In this document: positions 6,809 to 14,930 of the stretch, one piece after another
Position numbering within the stretch: the stretch's first letter is position 1
How the letters are laid out: each line of letters opens with the position of its first letter
NCBI GenBank assembly: GCA_944393455.1
Contig: CALYAH010000116.1
Coordinates: 1-25,772 of the forward strand
Length of the DNA stretch: 25,772 nucleotides
Source of the DNA: an uncultured Clostridia bacterium
Lineage (GTDB): Bacteria; Bacillota; Clostridia; TANB77; CAG-508
Direction: 5' to 3'
The notes under the pieces: generated by a model
The model's input: only the letters and a program-made list of their open reading frames with translations
Database searches by the model: none
What the model was told of the DNA's origin: nothing
Made by a program: the position numbers and the translations under genes

Positions 6809-8383
6809 TTGCACGGATATTGTAGATTGTCTAGAGATGAGGATAAAGAAAACTACTCAAGTATAGAAGAACAAAAAAGAATTATCAAAGATTATGCTTC
6901 TTCTCGTAAATGGATTATTACAGATAAAGACTTCTACATAGATGACAATGTTTCGGGATACACCTTTAATAGACCTGAATTTTCAAAAATGATGGAAAAA
7001 GTACAAAAAGGAGATATAGACGTCGTTATAGCAAAAGATTTGTCTAGAATAGGCAGAAATAATGGACTTGTTTTGGTTTTAATTGATGAATTCAAAAATA
7101 TGCAAAAAAACCTAATTTTAGTTTCAGAAATGGGAGGAACTTATGATGTTCTAAATGACAGAGATGATTGCATAGGAATTACAACTTGGTTTAATGAAAG
7201 ATATGTAAAAGATTGTTCAAGAAAAACAAGAGACCATATGTATTCTAAACAAAAAGATGGACGTCTAATAATGGGAAATTACTATGGTTATGAAAAAGTT
7301 TTTAAAGATAATATCCCCAAGCTTTATGTAATAGAAGAACTAAGACCAGTCATTGAACTGGTTTTCAAATTATATGTTGAAGAAGGAATGGGATTTTATA
7401 AAATCAGTCAAGAATTAAATACAAAATATAAATTTCCTACACCATCAGAATATTATAGAATGAAACATCTAGAAATGGGGAGAATATACAAACATAAAGT
7501 TCAAAAATCTTGGACAAAAGATATGGTAAGTAATATATTAAAAAATGAGATATATACAGGAACACTGATAACTCATAAGAAACGAAGTATAAATATTAGA
7601 GGAAAAGTAGTAAAAATACCTAAAGAAGAGCAATTTAAATTTAAAAATCATCACGAAGCAATTATTTCAAAAGAAATATTTGATTTAGCGCAAGAAATAA
7701 GAAATAAAAAGAACAGAGAAAATACCTCTGGAACAAATAGAAAAAGAGAATATTATTTTTCAGGAATGTGTCAGTGTGCAGATTGTGGTTCAGGAATGTC
7801 AGGAATATTAATTAAGCGAAAAATAAGAGAAAAAGGATATGATTGTTCAAAATATAGACAATTTGGTATAAAAGTTTGCCGCTGTCATGAAGTGAAAGAA
7901 AAAGCTATATTAATTCATTTAAAAGAATTTTTAAAATTTTCTAAACAACAATATTTGGAAGAAATTAAGAATATAAAAATTGAAATAACACAAAATAAAA
8001 AAGAAAATAATAAATTTAATTTACAAAATAAATTAAATATTTTAAATGAAGAATATAAAATGTTAATCAATCAAAAAATAAAAGAGCTAACATCGGTAAA
8101 TAATGAAATGGCAAGAAAGATTGTTGAAGATACATATGAAGAGTTAGAAAAAGAAAAAATGCAAAGTATATCATATATACAGTCATTACTAGAAAAAGAA
8201 GAAAAGAGAAAATTAAAAGAAAAAGCTGTTAAGCTAAAAAATGCAATTGATTATTTTGATGAAGTCATAAATTCAGAAAAACCTAGTAGAACAATTTTAC
8301 GAATGTTAATAGATAGAATTTATATAAATAAAGATAAATCTATTGCGTTTAAATTGAAAACTGATATAAATAAAATGCTATAA
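6809..8383 (+). CDS. Large serine recombinase (integrase), 5' end frameshifted
   Basis: 524 residues from a TTG. The resolvase domain comes first (about 1-145), with the catalytic serine S8 in GYCRLSRDED, the KDLSRIGRNN motif and the TWFNERYVKDCSRK stretch. The recombinase domain follows (about 150-275), then a zinc ribbon (C321/C323/C326, C346, C357/C359) and a Lys/Glu-rich coiled coil to about 480. This is the layout of integrases that insert DNA between short att sites, and it is the obvious agent of this element's insertion. Family members normally read KIRIAGYCRLS. Here KIRIA is encoded in another frame that opens at ATG 6754, and one extra base near 6811-6814 breaks the join. The TTG start (AGAAGGA about 10 bases upstream) would give a protein lacking part of the first beta strand. 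Activity is therefore uncertain. Confidence 0.88.
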   Translation: MHGYCRLSRDEDKENYSSIEEQKRIIKDYASSRKWIITDKDFYIDDNVSGYTFNRPEFSKMMEKVQKGDIDVVIAKDLSRIGRNNGLVLVLIDEFKNMQKNLILVSEMGGTYDVLNDRDDCIGITTWFNERYVKDCSRKTRDHMYSKQKDGRLIMGNYYGYEKVFKDNIPKLYVIEELRPVIELVFKLYVEEGMGFYKISQELNTKYKFPTPSEYYRMKHLEMGRIYKHKVQKSWTKDMVSNILKNEIYTGTLITHKKRSINIRGKVVKIPKEEQFKFKNHHEAIISKEIFDLAQEIRNKKNRENTSGTNRKREYYFSGMCQCADCGSGMSGILIKRKIREKGYDCSKYRQFGIKVCRCHEVKEKAILIHLKEFLKFSKQQYLEEIKNIKIEITQNKKENNKFNLQNKLNILNEEYKMLINQKIKELTSVNNEMARKIVEDTYEELEKEKMQSISYIQSLLEKEEKRKLKEKAVKLKNAIDYFDEVINSEKPSRTILRMLIDRIYINKDKSIAFKLKTDINKML

Positions 8384-8403
8384 AAAACAATAACAAATAT
8401 TAG

Positions 8404-8530
8404 AAAGTCCTTCGAAAAAATGTGTAAACAAGAGAAAAGTCATTTGAAAAAGTGTATTAACATATTCAAAAGTCCTTTGAAAAAATGTAAAAGCATATGA
8501 AAAGTCGTTTGAATTTTTGTGGTAATTATG
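8404..8530 (+). repeat. Four tandem 32-bp repeats upstream of the AAA_14 ATPase gene
   Basis: Copies start at 8404, 8436, 8469 and 8501 (periods 32, 33, 32). Each begins AAAGTCNTTTGAA (the first has TTCGAA) followed by an A/T-rich stretch with TGT at a fixed place and usually ending in CATAT. The period is close to three helical turns, so the copies face the same side of the DNA. The last copy contains the -35 of the downstream promoter. Iteron- or operator-like. There are no unique spacers, so this is not a CRISPR array. Confidence 0.8.
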
Positions 8531-8537
8531 TTATAAT
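8509..8537 (+). promoter_or_regulatory. Promoter of the AAA_14 ATPase gene
   Basis: TTGAAT (8509-8514), 17-bp spacer, TATAAT (8532-8537). The -35 box lies within the fourth 32-bp repeat, so a protein bound to the repeats would compete with or recruit RNA polymerase. Confidence 0.7.
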
Positions 8538-8570
8538 ATACATATGTTAAAGGTTAAAGGAGGTAAAAAT

Positions 8571-9872
8571 ATGTATCGTGAAAAAATAAAAGAATTAGAG
8601 GAATGGAAAAATTCTAAAGATAGAATGCCTTTAATAATAAGGGGAGCTAGACAAGTTGGAAAAACTTGGATTATGAAAGAATTTGGAAAAACTAATTATA
8701 AAAAAGTTGCATATGTTAATTTTGATGGAAATAGTAGAATGTCTAGATTATTTGAAGGTGATTTTGATATAGATAGAATATTACAAGGATTAAAAATAGA
8801 AACGAAAGTTAATATTGATGAAAAGGATACATTATTGATTTTTGATGAAATCCAAGAAGTTCCAAAGGCATTAACTTCACTTAAATATTTTTGTGAAAAT
8901 GCAAGGCAATTCCACATAATAGCAGCAGGTTCACTTTTAGGTGTTGCTTTGCATGAAGGAACATCATTTCCTGTTGGCAAAGTAGATTTTATTGATTTGT
9001 ATCCTTTGAACTTCCAAGAATTCTTACTTGCAATGGGAGAACAAAAATTAGTTACCATATTAAACGAAAAAAATTGGGATTTAATAACTATTTTTAAAGA
9101 TAAACTTATTTCATATTTACGAGAATATTACTTCATTGGTGGTATGCCAGCAGCTATTAATAAATATCTAGAAACCAAAGATTACAGGCAAGTTAGAAAA
9201 GTACAATTAAAATTATTGCAAGCATATGAAGAAGATTTTTCAAAACATGCTCCAAACGAAATTGTTCCTAGATTAAAAATGTTATGGAACAATATACCAG
9301 CACAACTAGCAAAGGAAAATAAGAAATTTATATATGGGCTTATTAAAGAGGGAGCAAGAGCAAAAGAGTATGAATTAGCTTTGTCTTGGTTAATTGATTG
9401 TGGATTAATATATAAAATAGATAGAGTGAGAAAACCCAATATGCCACTAATAGCGTATCAAGACACAAGTGCTTTTAAACTTTATATTCTCGATGTTGGA
9501 ATTCTAGGTGCTATGACTAGACTTGACGAAAAAATCTTATTGGAAGGTAATGAAATCTTTACAGAATTTAAAGGTTCTTTTACAGAACAATTTGTTTTAA
9601 CAGAATTAAAATCAAATAAAGATATTCCAGTATTTTATTGGAGTGCGGAAAGAGCTACAGCAGAAATTGACTTTTTAATACAACTAGGCACAGATATAAT
9701 TCCTATAGAGGTAAAGTCGTCAGAAAACTTACAAGCAAAAAGTTTAAAGACATTTATAGAAAAATATAATACAACAAAAAATGTTAGAACTTCAATGTCT
9801 AATTATAGAAAAGAAGAAAAACTTATTAATATACCTTTATACTTAATAGGAAATATAGAAGAAATAATATAA
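8571..9872 (+). CDS. AAA_14 ATPase with DUF4143 / PD-(D/E)XK-like C-terminus
   Basis: 433 residues from ATG 8571, preceded by AAAGGAGG; the in-frame ATG 8544 lies upstream of that site and is rejected. Walker A is GARQVGKT (residues 25-32) and Walker B is LLIFDEIQEVPKAL, followed by HIIAAGSLLG, as in the AAA_14 family. The C-terminal DUF4143 region ends with YWSAERATAEIDF then PIEVKSSENLQ, a D...ExK arrangement resembling PD-(D/E)XK nucleases. Such ATPases are common in mobile and accessory DNA; their role is unknown, though a nucleic-acid or defence function is plausible. The gene ends 17 bp before the right att arm, and the four-repeat array upstream suggests dedicated regulation. It looks intact. 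Confidence 0.87.
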   Translation: MYREKIKELEEWKNSKDRMPLIIRGARQVGKTWIMKEFGKTNYKKVAYVNFDGNSRMSRLFEGDFDIDRILQGLKIETKVNIDEKDTLLIFDEIQEVPKALTSLKYFCENARQFHIIAAGSLLGVALHEGTSFPVGKVDFIDLYPLNFQEFLLAMGEQKLVTILNEKNWDLITIFKDKLISYLREYYFIGGMPAAINKYLETKDYRQVRKVQLKLLQAYEEDFSKHAPNEIVPRLKMLWNNIPAQLAKENKKFIYGLIKEGARAKEYELALSWLIDCGLIYKIDRVRKPNMPLIAYQDTSAFKLYILDVGILGAMTRLDEKILLEGNEIFTEFKGSFTEQFVLTELKSNKDIPVFYWSAERATAEIDFLIQLGTDIIPIEVKSSENLQAKSLKTFIEKYNTTKNVRTSMSNYRKEEKLINIPLYLIGNIEEII

Positions 9873-9889
9873 ACACACCGATTGCAAAC

Positions 9890-9915
9890 CCAAAGATGGG
9901 TACTTAACCCCCGTA
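9890..9915 (+). other. attR: right junction of the integrated element
   Basis: The element arm CCAAAGAT-GGGT-ACTT (9890-9905) runs into the second copy of the core ACCCCCGTA (9907-9915), after which the peroxiredoxin resumes at the catalytic Cys codon TGC (9916). Confidence 0.85.
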
Positions 9916-10473
9916 TGCACAACTGAAATGATAGCTTTTACAAGGGCACATACATACTTTAAGGAAATAAATACAGAATTATTAGGTTTAAGTGTAGACA
10001 GTAACAGTTCTCATTTGGCATGGGTATACGACATTTATTGTAGAACTGGAATAAAAGTATCTTTTCCAATTATTGCAGATAGAAACGGACAAATAGCAAG
10101 AAAATATGGAATGATAGCTAATGATATTAGTAATACAGAAACAGTTAGAAATGTATTTATAATTGATGACAAAGGAATTGTTAGAACAATTTTAGTTTAT
10201 CCAATGAATGTAGGAAGATTTATACCTGAAATAATTAGAATAGTGCAAGCTCTTCAAATGGCAGATTGTTCAAAAGGTTCAACAGCAGCTAATTGGATGC
10301 CCAATCAACCAGTAATCATGCAAGCACCTAAAACTTACGAAGAATTAGAAGAAAGAGTAGAATATATAAATAAGAATAAAAACGGGATTAGTTGGTATTT
10401 AAGTTTTAAAGAACCAAATACAAAATGTATAAATTCTAAGGAAAGTTGTAATCGTCTTGAAGAAGAAAAATAA
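9916..10473 (+). pseudogene. Peroxiredoxin, 3' fragment (catalytic Cys onward)
   Basis: The frame through the core reads T-P-V-C-T-T-E-M-I-A-F-T-R, so the peroxidatic cysteine is the first residue beyond the repeat (codon 9916-9918). It continues with LLGLSVDSNSSHLAWVYDI, FPIIADRNGQIARKYGMI and VRNVFIIDDKGIVRTI, then a C-terminal dimerisation region with ADCS and ANWMPNQPVI, as in Prx6-like or archaeal-type thiol peroxidases, with further cysteines near the end. The fragment has 185 residues. Joined to the 51 codons at 3658-3810 it makes 236, a normal family length with no indel. ATG 9928 has no ribosome binding site and would omit the active-site cysteine, so independent function is unlikely. 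Confidence 0.92.
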
Positions 10474-10485
10474 AAAATTTGAAAA

Positions 10486-10520
10486 ATATAATGGAAAAAG
10501 TTCCCATTATATTTTTTTTT
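10486..10520 (+). terminator. Rho-independent terminator after the peroxiredoxin
   Basis: ATATAATGG (10486-10494) pairs with CCATTATAT (10504-10512), followed by nine T residues (10512-10520). The remaining stretch to 10623 is AT-rich with a TATAAT near 10546 but no convincing -35. Confidence 0.85.
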
Positions 10521-10623
10521 GCTTAAAAACTAATTAAAAAAATAAATTATAATAATTTAATAAATAATAAAAGAGAAAAATTAACATAATAAAAATATAA
10601 AATAAAAAAGTAGGAAATTTTTT

Positions 10624-11697
10624 ATGAAAAAAATAGTAAAAATTTTAACTATAATAGTATTAGCTGTACTTATTTTTGCTGTAAATAGTTATGCAGATTC
10701 TTTAGATAGTATAAATATAGAAACAGATAAAACAACAGTAAGACCAGGAGAAGAAGTAAAAGTAACTATTAAATTTGGACAAGACTTAGGAGCTTATACA
10801 TTTGATGTTGCATATGATAATAACATTTTTGAATATGTATCAGCTGAAGGAGGAACACCAAATGATACAACAGATAAAGTAAGAGTAGTATTTCATGATT
10901 CTTCAGGAGGAAGTAATGCAAGAACTTATATGAGTGTAACTTTTAGAGCAAAAGCTGATCTTACAACATCTAATCCAACAGAATTTAAAATTACTGGAGA
11001 AGGTTTAGCTAATAGTGATGCTTCTGTTACGTATGATGATATAACAATTCCTATTACTAAAAATGTAACAGTAGAACCACAATATGTAGACTATACATTA
11101 AAGTTAGAGCATTCAGGTAACATTATAAAAGATGAAGAAAATCAAATGACACTTTCTTATTCTTCACCAATGGGTAGATATTATGAACATGCAAGATTAA
11201 TTGCAGAGGCAACATCAACAACAGGAGGTACTGTGCAATTATTAGCAACAGATGAATCAAGTTTAGAACATGATATTATACAAAGTGGTTGGGGTGATGC
11301 ACAAGGTTATAAAATAGGAGGAAAAGACGTTTTACAAACATTGCAAGTAAGAGGTGTTTTTAGTAGAGCAGGAGATTATACTATTACTTTAAAATTGATT
11401 GACAGAGATAATTCGGACCAAATAATAGCAGAGCAAGCTTTCCAATTTACAGCAGTAGAACAAACACAAACAACACCACCAACAGAAAATGGAAATAATA
11501 CAGGAACAACTGGACCAGAGGTAACTAATCCAGAGCAAACAACCCCAGAGGAAATCGTTCCACCAGCCGAAGAGGAAAATGTAACAGAAATGCCAACTAA
11601 ATTACCAAAAACGGGTAGAAATATATATGTTCCAATTGTGGGAATTGTGTTTATATTAATAAGCTTTTATGTTTATTACAATAAAAAAAGAAAATAG
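10624..11697 (+). CDS. LPKTG-anchored cohesin-domain surface protein
   Basis: 357 residues. A signal peptide (about 1-24, ending NSYA) is followed by a cohesin-like beta sandwich (about 28-155) with the family's opening VRPGEEVKVTIKFG, then DLGAYTFDVAYDNNIFEY. A second beta-rich domain spans about 163-278. A Pro/Thr/Glu-rich wall-spanning linker follows, then LPKTG (327-331), a hydrophobic segment and the tail NKKRK, a complete sortase signal. Cohesins bind dockerins. A dockerin-bearing enzyme is encoded two genes downstream with a sortase between, so this is likely the wall-anchored receptor for that enzyme. Cohesins at low identity resemble other secreted Ig-like modules, so domain identity is inferred from motif pattern and context. 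Confidence 0.82.
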   Translation: MKKIVKILTIIVLAVLIFAVNSYADSLDSINIETDKTTVRPGEEVKVTIKFGQDLGAYTFDVAYDNNIFEYVSAEGGTPNDTTDKVRVVFHDSSGGSNARTYMSVTFRAKADLTTSNPTEFKITGEGLANSDASVTYDDITIPITKNVTVEPQYVDYTLKLEHSGNIIKDEENQMTLSYSSPMGRYYEHARLIAEATSTTGGTVQLLATDESSLEHDIIQSGWGDAQGYKIGGKDVLQTLQVRGVFSRAGDYTITLKLIDRDNSDQIIAEQAFQFTAVEQTQTTPPTENGNNTGTTGPEVTNPEQTTPEEIVPPAEEENVTEMPTKLPKTGRNIYVPIVGIVFILISFYVYYNKKRK

Positions 11698-11708
11698 AAT
11701 ATTTAAAT

Positions 11709-11743
11709 AACCGTCGATACAAAATAAAAATTTACCGACGGTT
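11709..11743 (+). terminator. Hairpin between the cohesin and sortase genes
   Basis: AACCGTCG (11709-11716) pairs with CGACGGTT (11736-11743) across a 19-nt AT-rich loop. No long T tract follows, so it may be a weak terminator or an mRNA processing or stability element inside the operon. Confidence 0.5.
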
Positions 11744-11802
11744 ATAATACATAAAAGAAAAGGAGGAGAGGCTGACTTCTGGATTAGACAGCAACAAAGA
11801 GA

Positions 11803-12402
11803 ATGAAGAAAAAAATAGTTAACAGTATAATAATTAGTATAATTTTTATATTCATAGGATGGTTAGGTATAGAAATATATACAGATAGTAATATAAAAAA
11901 GGGACAAGCAGAAAAATTAGAATATAATTTACAAAATGTTAGCACACAATATTATAATGAAAATAAAACAAAACAGTATCCAAAAGAAGAAGTAATAAAT
12001 GAGTACAAAGGATATCAAGTAATAGCTAGATTAGAGATACCAACTATAAATTTAGAAACATATATCTTACAAAAATATTCGGAAGAAACATTGAACATAT
12101 CTGTTACAAAATTTTGGGGAGCAGACCCAAATACAGAAGGCACTTTTTGTGTAGCATGTCATCATTTTAAAAATGAAAATATGTTTCGCAATCTAAAAGA
12201 ATTAGAAATTGGAAATAAACTTTTTATTTTAGATAATGCAATTGGGAAAGTAGAATATGAAGTTTATGATTTATATAAAGTTCTACCAGAAGATGTTAGC
12301 TGTTTGTCTCAAGAAACAAATGGTAAAAAAGAAGTAACTCTTATTACATGTACTAGTGATTCTAAAGAAAGAATTATTGTAAAAGCAAGAGAAATAGAAT
12401 AA
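11803..12402 (+). CDS. Sortase (class D-like)
   Basis: 199 residues. An N-terminal membrane anchor (about 5-25) is followed by the sortase barrel: ARLEIPTINLETYI, then the catalytic histidine region VACHHFKNENMF (H119 likely catalytic), catalytic cysteine C182 in TLITC, and R189 in KERIIVKA. All three active-site positions are present. Sortases join LPxTG proteins to peptidoglycan, and the LPKTG cohesin upstream is the natural substrate. The start is odd: AGGAGG is about 40 bases upstream of the ATG, with only AAGAG immediately before it. An in-frame TAG at 11785-11787 and the lack of any start codon after it rule out a longer protein. Confidence 0.88.
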   Translation: MKKKIVNSIIISIIFIFIGWLGIEIYTDSNIKKGQAEKLEYNLQNVSTQYYNENKTKQYPKEEVINEYKGYQVIARLEIPTINLETYILQKYSEETLNISVTKFWGADPNTEGTFCVACHHFKNENMFRNLKELEIGNKLFILDNAIGKVEYEVYDLYKVLPEDVSCLSQETNGKKEVTLITCTSDSKERIIVKAREIE

Positions 12403-12426
12403 TTGGTTTTGTACTATCACAGTCTC

Positions 12427-12569
12427 AATTTTAAATTTATATTAGTTTTAAACACCTTGTGTGTCGCAACCTACTAATATAAAATAAAATGTAGGTTGCT
12501 CCAATCGCACTCGCTTTCAGCTCGTTTGGTCGCTTACGCGGTGTTTAAAACTAATATAAATTTAAAATT
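12427..12569. repeat. Long-hairpin interspersed repeat, copy A
   Basis: A 30-bp perfect stem (12427-12456 with 12540-12569) encloses a core of about 85 bp that is richer in G and C than its surroundings. The core holds its own 9-bp hairpin (GCAACCTAC / GTAGGTTGC) and a segment CAATCGCACTCGCTTTCAGC. The core is almost identical to that of copy B (16520-16614), whereas the outer arm is different. No T tract follows, so it is not a standard terminator. It occupies most of the gap between the sortase and the dockerin enzyme. Confidence 0.85.
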
Positions 12570-12620
12570 AAGAGTGAACAGCAACAAGGGTATAAGCAAA
12601 AATACTTAAAGGAGGAGAAG

Positions 12621-14885
12621 ATGAAACTTATAAGAAACAAGAAGAAGTATATATTTATAGGTATCTTATTTTTATTAATGTATATAGGATTTGTTTTTTA
12701 TACACAAGTAAAAGCATCTAATCAGCTAGAAGGAATTGAAAATTTTCCCAAAAGTTATCAACCATATTTGTTAGAGCTTTCTAAGAAACATCCAAATTGG
12801 AAATTTATAGCGTTATATACAAATTTAGACTGGAATTATGTAATAGATGAAGAAAATGTATTTGGAAAAAATCTAGTGCCTAAAAATTATTCAGATAGTT
12901 GGAAAAATACAAAGCCGGGTGAATATAATGTTGAAGTTGATAGTGGATGGGTAGATTGTTCTAGGCAAGCAGTAGAATATTGTATGGATCCAAGAAATTT
13001 TTTAAATGAAGTTCGACTTTTTCAATTCGAAGGTTTATCTTATGATGCTCATACAAATAGTTTAAACGGTATTGAAAAAATTTTATATGGTGCAGAATTT
13101 TATAATAGGCAAGTATCTTATTTAGACAGTAATGGAAATACAATATGGATGAGCGAAAAATATGCTGATTTAATTTTAAGAGGTGGACAAACATCTTTAG
13201 TAAGTCCTTATCATTTAGCTTCTCGTATTAAACAAGAGGTAGGGCCTTTTTTAACACATGCATCAATTAGTGGAACAGTAGAAGGATTTAAGGGGTATTA
13301 TAACTTTTATAACATAGGTGCAACAAGTTCGGCTGAACCAATGGGAGCTATAAAAAATGGACTACAATATGCAAAAGATGGAAAAGGAGCTAGCCAAGAA
13401 ACGAAAAACAAATTCTTAATTCCATGGAATACTAAAGAAAGAGCTATTACAGGAGGGGGTATTTTTATTGGTTCTAGTTATATCAATGTTGGACAAAATA
13501 CAATCTACTTACAAAAATTTGATGTTAATGATGTAAGAGGAAATGGTTTGTTTTGGCATCAATATATGACAAATGTATTAGCGCCATATAGTGAGTCTAA
13601 ATCGATTTATAATGGTTATGAAAAAAGCGGATTATTAGATACAGCTATGACTTTTATTATTCCTGTTTTTGACAATATGCCAAATATTCCAACGCAGAGT
13701 CCAGGTATCAATTCAAATGATTTTACACAAGATGATACAAAAGTATATTGTAACGCAAGTAATGTAAATATAAGAACAGGGCCCTCAACTTCTTATGAAA
13801 TTATTACTAAGGTTAATAATAATGATAAAATGACTAGAATAGGAAAGGGAAAACAAGCTGGAGAACGATGGGACAAGGTTATATTAGAAAATGGTATAGT
13901 TGGTTATATTTATCAAACTTATGTAACAGAGGTACCACCAATTCAAATAGAAAGCATTGACTTAAAATTAGATAATACAACTATTCAAAAAGGAGAAAGA
14001 AGTAAGTTAGAAGTAACAATTTTGCCACAAGAAGCAAGTAGCCATAAAGTACAATATATTTCGAGTAATCCAGAAGTTGCAACTGTTGATGATAAAGGTA
14101 ATATCCAAGCTATTAGCTCTGGAAAAACTACGATTACAGTTAAAGCAGAAGAGAACGATGTTCAGAATCAAATAACTATAACTGTATATAGTAAAGTAAC
14201 TAGAATAACTTTGGACCATAAAGAAATTTATATGCAAATAGGAGATACTTTTAGTTTAAATGCTTATGTTGAACCAGAGGATGCTGATAATAAAACGATT
14301 ATATATAGTAGTACAAATACAGATGTAGCATCTATACAGGAAAATGGAATTGTTGTGGCTAAGCAAGAAGGAAAAACAACTATAGTAGCTAGCTCAAAAG
14401 AAAATGAAAATATCAAGGCAGAATGTAGTGTAATAGTAGTAAGAAAAATGGAAGATTCAGAAATTCATTTTGATAGTTCTTTAAATATAAATAGTTTAGA
14501 GATTAGTGGAATAGATTATAATAACAATACGGTAGCAGATATTAAAGGAAAAATTACTACAGATCTAAGAATTGAATTTGTTAATAATAAAAATCAGATT
14601 TTACAAGATACAGATATTGTAGGAACTGGAACTAAGATACGAATAATAGAAGATGACAAAATATTAAGAGAATATACTATTATTTTATATGGAGATGTAA
14701 ATGGGGATGGAAAAATTAACAGTGTAGATTTATTGGTATTACAAAGACATATTTTAGAAATTAGTCCAATTGAAGAAATATATAAAAAAGCAGCAAATGT
14801 TAGAAAAAGTGGAAGCAAACCAACGTCAGTTGATTTATTATTAATTCAAAGACACATTTTAGGATTACAGATAATAAATCAATAG
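12621..14885 (+). CDS. Dockerin-bearing N-acetylglucosaminidase with SH3 and Big2 domains
   Basis: 754 residues; AAGGAGGAG precedes the ATG. A signal or membrane segment (about 10-32) is followed by a glucosaminidase domain (about 45-350) with HPNWKFIALYTNLDWNYVI, DPRNFLNE, SPYHLASRIKQEVGPF (E206 is the likely acid) and GYYNFYNIGA, which matches clostridial endo-beta-N-acetylglucosaminidases that cut peptidoglycan glycan chains. Next come a bacterial SH3 (about 375-435, NVNIRTGPSTSYEII), two Big2 domains (about 442-612) and a C-terminal dockerin (about 690-754). The first dockerin repeat is canonical (GDVNGDGKINSVDLLVLQRH); the second has lost its calcium ligands (ANVRKSGSKPTSVDLLLIQR). It lies between two cohesin genes, so it is probably docked on the cell surface by calcium-dependent cohesin-dockerin pairing. 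Confidence 0.9.
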   Translation: MKLIRNKKKYIFIGILFLLMYIGFVFYTQVKASNQLEGIENFPKSYQPYLLELSKKHPNWKFIALYTNLDWNYVIDEENVFGKNLVPKNYSDSWKNTKPGEYNVEVDSGWVDCSRQAVEYCMDPRNFLNEVRLFQFEGLSYDAHTNSLNGIEKILYGAEFYNRQVSYLDSNGNTIWMSEKYADLILRGGQTSLVSPYHLASRIKQEVGPFLTHASISGTVEGFKGYYNFYNIGATSSAEPMGAIKNGLQYAKDGKGASQETKNKFLIPWNTKERAITGGGIFIGSSYINVGQNTIYLQKFDVNDVRGNGLFWHQYMTNVLAPYSESKSIYNGYEKSGLLDTAMTFIIPVFDNMPNIPTQSPGINSNDFTQDDTKVYCNASNVNIRTGPSTSYEIITKVNNNDKMTRIGKGKQAGERWDKVILENGIVGYIYQTYVTEVPPIQIESIDLKLDNTTIQKGERSKLEVTILPQEASSHKVQYISSNPEVATVDDKGNIQAISSGKTTITVKAEENDVQNQITITVYSKVTRITLDHKEIYMQIGDTFSLNAYVEPEDADNKTIIYSSTNTDVASIQENGIVVAKQEGKTTIVASSKENENIKAECSVIVVRKMEDSEIHFDSSLNINSLEISGIDYNNNTVADIKGKITTDLRIEFVNNKNQILQDTDIVGTGTKIRIIEDDKILREYTIILYGDVNGDGKINSVDLLVLQRHILEISPIEEIYKKAANVRKSGSKPTSVDLLLIQRHILGLQIINQ

Positions 14886-14930
14886 AATTATAATAAAAAA
14901 GGCAAATATGAAAGGAGTAGATTTATAATT

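Larger units (their letters stand above)
3811..9915 (+). mobile_element. 6.1 kb serine-recombinase integrative element inserted in a peroxiredoxin gene
   Basis: The element is bounded by direct copies of ACCCCCGTA (3802-3810 and 9907-9915) with the two halves of one peroxiredoxin gene outside them. Joining the ends gives a candidate attP of about 42 bp: CCAAAGAT-n4-ACTT, a core containing CCCCCGTA, then AAGT-n4-ATCTTTGG. That dyad around a short asymmetric core is expected for a large serine integrase. Inside, in order, are a tandem-hairpin RNA with abiF, a MerR-type promoter with a deleted aldo/keto reductase, a DUF362 gene, a small ORF, the serine recombinase, four 32-bp repeats and an AAA_14/DUF4143 ATPase. 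I see no transfer or replication genes, so it is an integrative unit rather than a complete conjugative element. The boundaries are seen directly; excision and mobility are inferred. Confidence 0.88.

Noticed and set aside
8404..8530. CRISPR array
   Set aside because: The repeats are contiguous, with a period equal to the repeat length, degenerate, and without unique spacers or cas genes.
8544..8570. Upstream start ATG 8544 for the AAA_14 ATPase
   Set aside because: The AAAGGAGG lies between this ATG and ATG 8571, at correct spacing only for the latter.
9928..10473. Independent redox gene starting at ATG 9928
   Set aside because: There is no ribosome binding site, and the family homology continues upstream in frame through the catalytic Cys and the 9-bp core. 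It is the 3' half of the split peroxiredoxin.
11698..11802. Riboswitch ahead of the sortase
   Set aside because: One 8-bp hairpin is present but no conserved riboswitch core (for example of the c-di-GMP classes) could be recognised. The shared ACAGCAACAA at 11788 and 12578 is too short to build on.
12427..12569. Ordinary rho-independent terminator after the sortase
   Set aside because: No T tract follows the stem, the loop is about 83 nt, and the core recurs almost unchanged at 16520-16614.
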